A stretch of DNA of 17,186 bases, from contig CAZPGF010000055.1 in NCBI GenBank assembly GCA_964586025.1, forward strand, positions 1 through 17,186, written 5' to 3'. Shown here piece after piece: positions 15,763-17,186 of the stretch. Position numbers and translations under genes: made by a program. Positions within the stretch are counted from its first letter, which is position 1, and each line of letters starts with the position of its first letter. The notes below the pieces were generated by a model. The model saw only the letters and a program-made list of their open reading frames with translations, was not told where the DNA came from and made no database searches. The DNA comes from JACKGW01 sp964586025. GTDB taxonomy: Bacteria; Planctomycetota; PLA2; JAEUHO01.

Positions 15763-16983
15763 ATGGCTTCGGGGACGTGGCTTGGGTTGGGGTCGCTGGT
15801 GCTGGGACTGGCCGGGGGCTATCTCCTGAGGGACGTCGTCCACCCGGCGGCGCGCGACATCCGAGGCGGCGCCGACGCGACGCCCACGACTCCCGAGCCG
15901 AAGGGTCTGGGGGCGTCAGGCGAAGCGCCGGCGCTCGGCACCGACGTCACCGTGCTCGAGGCCGCGACGAAGCGCGCCGACGCGGCCGAGGCGAAGCTCG
16001 CCCGGTCGGAGGCGCGCATCGCTCAACTCAGCGCGGAGCTCGACGCGATGAAGGCGTTGGCGGAAGGTGGCGGCGAGGCGACGGCGCCCCGCCTCGCCGT
16101 CCCCGTCGGCGATCACCAGGACGTGCTCGCCGCGCTCGAGTGGAAGGACATGGGGACCGCCGCCCACGAGATGAGCCCCCACCTCCCCGGGCTGATCCGG
16201 GGCATGGCGGAAGGGCGCGACGTCTCCGCCGAGGCGATGCAGGTCGGCAGGCGCAACGTCGTTCTGGTGACCGCGGCGATGAAACTCGGCGAGGCGGGTC
16301 TGTCCGGGACCGGCGTCAACGGCGCGTTCACCCATCCGGCCGTCATCGCGAATTTCGTCGTCGCGACCCTGGAGGCGGCCGGGCTGCCGCTCGACGAGAA
16401 GCAGTTGGATCGGTTGCGCGAGCTCGCGGACCAGTACGTGGCACGCGAGCGGGCGCGCATCGAAGGCTACCGGGCCGACGCGCTCGCCTTCGTGAAGTTG
16501 GTGGACGAGACTCGACTGAAGAAGTCCTTCATCGACGGGATCGATGCACTGCTGTCACCCGCCCAGGTCAAGGTCCTGCATCCCCACGGTCCGGACGCGC
16601 CGATTGGCACCGACCTGTTCTCGCCGGGCCTGCTCTGGCAGGGTTCGGTCGCGCCGGCCGCCAACGTGCGCAACGAGACGGGCCAGGCACGGGTGGTGCA
16701 GATCGTGAGCTCCCACCTGAAACTCGACCCGGAGACCGCCGAACGCGTCGTCCGCCCGGCGGTCGTCCGCTGGACCTCGGCACTGCCCGGGTCGGCGTTC
16801 ACCGCGCCCAGTCAGCCCGAGGACCGGATGGGACTCGTCTCCATGGCGCGCCTGGATGCGACCTTCGACGCAATGCGCGGCCTGTACGAGAGCCTCCTCG
16901 CGGACCTGCCCTCCGACCATCCGTCGATCCCGGCCCTCCGCACGATGACGCATGCGATCGTGCCGGTGGCGCCCTACGAGTAA
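15763..16983 (+). CDS. Membrane-anchored coiled-coil protein of unknown function
   Basis: The 406-residue protein has one N-terminal membrane segment (residues about 5-22, WLGLGSLVLGLAGGYLL) acting as an uncleaved anchor, then a Pro/Gly linker (35-60) and a coiled coil (63-100, LEAATKRADAAEAKLARSEARIAQL). A mainly helical domain follows (about 115-275), with the recognisable stretch AFTHPAVIANFVVATLEAAGLPLDE and a long charged helix QLDRLRELADQYVARERARIEGY. The C-terminal region (280-406) is mixed. No known motif was identified; the helical part loosely recalls LTXXQ/Spy-type chaperone sensors, a weak guess. ATG 15763 is preferred over ATG 15748 because GGAGG (15751-15755) sits seven bases before it. 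It starts 22 bp after the TPR2 stop, so it is likely a partner of the TPR proteins in the envelope. The stop is followed after 7 bases by repeat copy B. Confidence 0.82.
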   Translation: MASGTWLGLGSLVLGLAGGYLLRDVVHPAARDIRGGADATPTTPEPKGLGASGEAPALGTDVTVLEAATKRADAAEAKLARSEARIAQLSAELDAMKALAEGGGEATAPRLAVPVGDHQDVLAALEWKDMGTAAHEMSPHLPGLIRGMAEGRDVSAEAMQVGRRNVVLVTAAMKLGEAGLSGTGVNGAFTHPAVIANFVVATLEAAGLPLDEKQLDRLRELADQYVARERARIEGYRADALAFVKLVDETRLKKSFIDGIDALLSPAQVKVLHPHGPDAPIGTDLFSPGLLWQGSVAPAANVRNETGQARVVQIVSSHLKLDPETAERVVRPAVVRWTSALPGSAFTAPSQPEDRMGLVSMARLDATFDAMRGLYESLLADLPSDHPSIPALRTMTHAIVPVAPYE

Positions 16984-16990
16984 CGAGCAG

Positions 16991-17165
16991 CGTATCCGTC
17001 CAGGGGGTCGCTGACCTTGCGGATGTGCGGCTTCGCAGATCGGGGGCGCTCAGGCCGCCGTGTCGGGCTCGAGTGGTCCACCACACGTCGCCCTCCACGG
17101 CGACCTTCCGCTCCCCGCCTGCGAACCCGGCCCGGCGGTGAACACGAAGGAAGGGCATGCCCTTG
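16991..17165 (+). repeat. Dispersed structured repeat, copy B
   Basis: This is the direct repeat of 6637-6802. It keeps the 47-nt imperfect hairpin (outer stem CGCCGTG 17056-17062 with CACGGCG 17096-17102, inner GGGC/GCCC, tip GTGG-TCCA-CCAC) and the small GGTC-GCT-GACC hairpin; here the loop base differs from copy A while the stem is unchanged. The 3' hairpin is weaker than in A (CCGCC/GGCGG). It begins 7 bases after the stop codon of the anchored protein gene, in sense orientation, so in the transcript it forms the 3' end of the operon. No T-run follows the hairpins. The remaining bases to the window end show no feature. Confidence 0.88.
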
Positions 17166-17186
17166 GCGGATTGGATCGCCATCGGG

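Noticed and set aside
16984..17165. Repeat as an integron attC site
   Set aside because: The RYYYAAC/GTTRRRY core sites and extrahelical-base layout of attC could not be placed, and no integrase is present.

Overview
The window is very GC-rich DNA with tightly packed genes of a Gram-negative-type bacterium. The best guess is a member of the Planctomycetota. The reasons are a secreted protein with two planctomycete-type cytochrome c motifs (CATCH and CASCH) fused to beta-rich domains, a secreted EF-hand protein, a tiny lysine/alanine-rich histone-H1-like protein, and large secreted TPR proteins. Several of these families also occur in Myxococcota and related phyla, so the placement is an inference. 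No rRNA, tRNA, CRISPR array, transposase or phage gene was seen.

Layout. Positions 1-1432 (minus strand) hold a three-transmembrane small protein, a biotin-protein ligase and the start of an anchored coiled-coil protein cut by the window edge. Positions 1557-4368 (plus) hold the di-haem-motif protein and an eight-loop EF-hand protein. Positions 4571-6569 (minus) form a compact operon: an RdgC-like protein, a conserved partner whose start overlaps it by four bases, and a lipoprotein. Positions 6570-6808 carry hairpins and copy A of a structured dispersed repeat. Positions 6809-8269 (minus) hold a DedA/VTT-like membrane protein and an InaA/Kdo-kinase-like protein. Positions 8609-8774 hold the 33-residue H1-like gene and a strong terminator. 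Positions 8900-12037 (minus) hold a soluble PAS histidine kinase and an NtrC-type response regulator, separated by a decayed copy C of the repeat. Positions 12125-16983 (plus) are a divergent operon of two paralogous secreted TPR proteins and an anchored coiled-coil protein. Copy B of the repeat follows it and runs almost to the window end.

How parts may work together. The kinase/regulator pair is divergent from the TPR operon, and the spacer holds an inverted repeat whose two arms carry near-identical TANNNT boxes facing outward. This suggests coordinated control of a regulator and an envelope module of unknown function. The RdgC-like gene and its partner look translationally coupled. Several genes without a Shine-Dalgarno sequence have a TANNNT hexamer 6-11 bases before the start codon, suggesting leaderless or nearly leaderless transcripts.

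The least explained signal is the repeat: about 140-165 bp, two near-identical copies plus one decayed copy, each next to the 3' end of a gene, with a conserved 47-nt imperfect hairpin. All functional statements rest on motif recognition by eye; no database search was possible.
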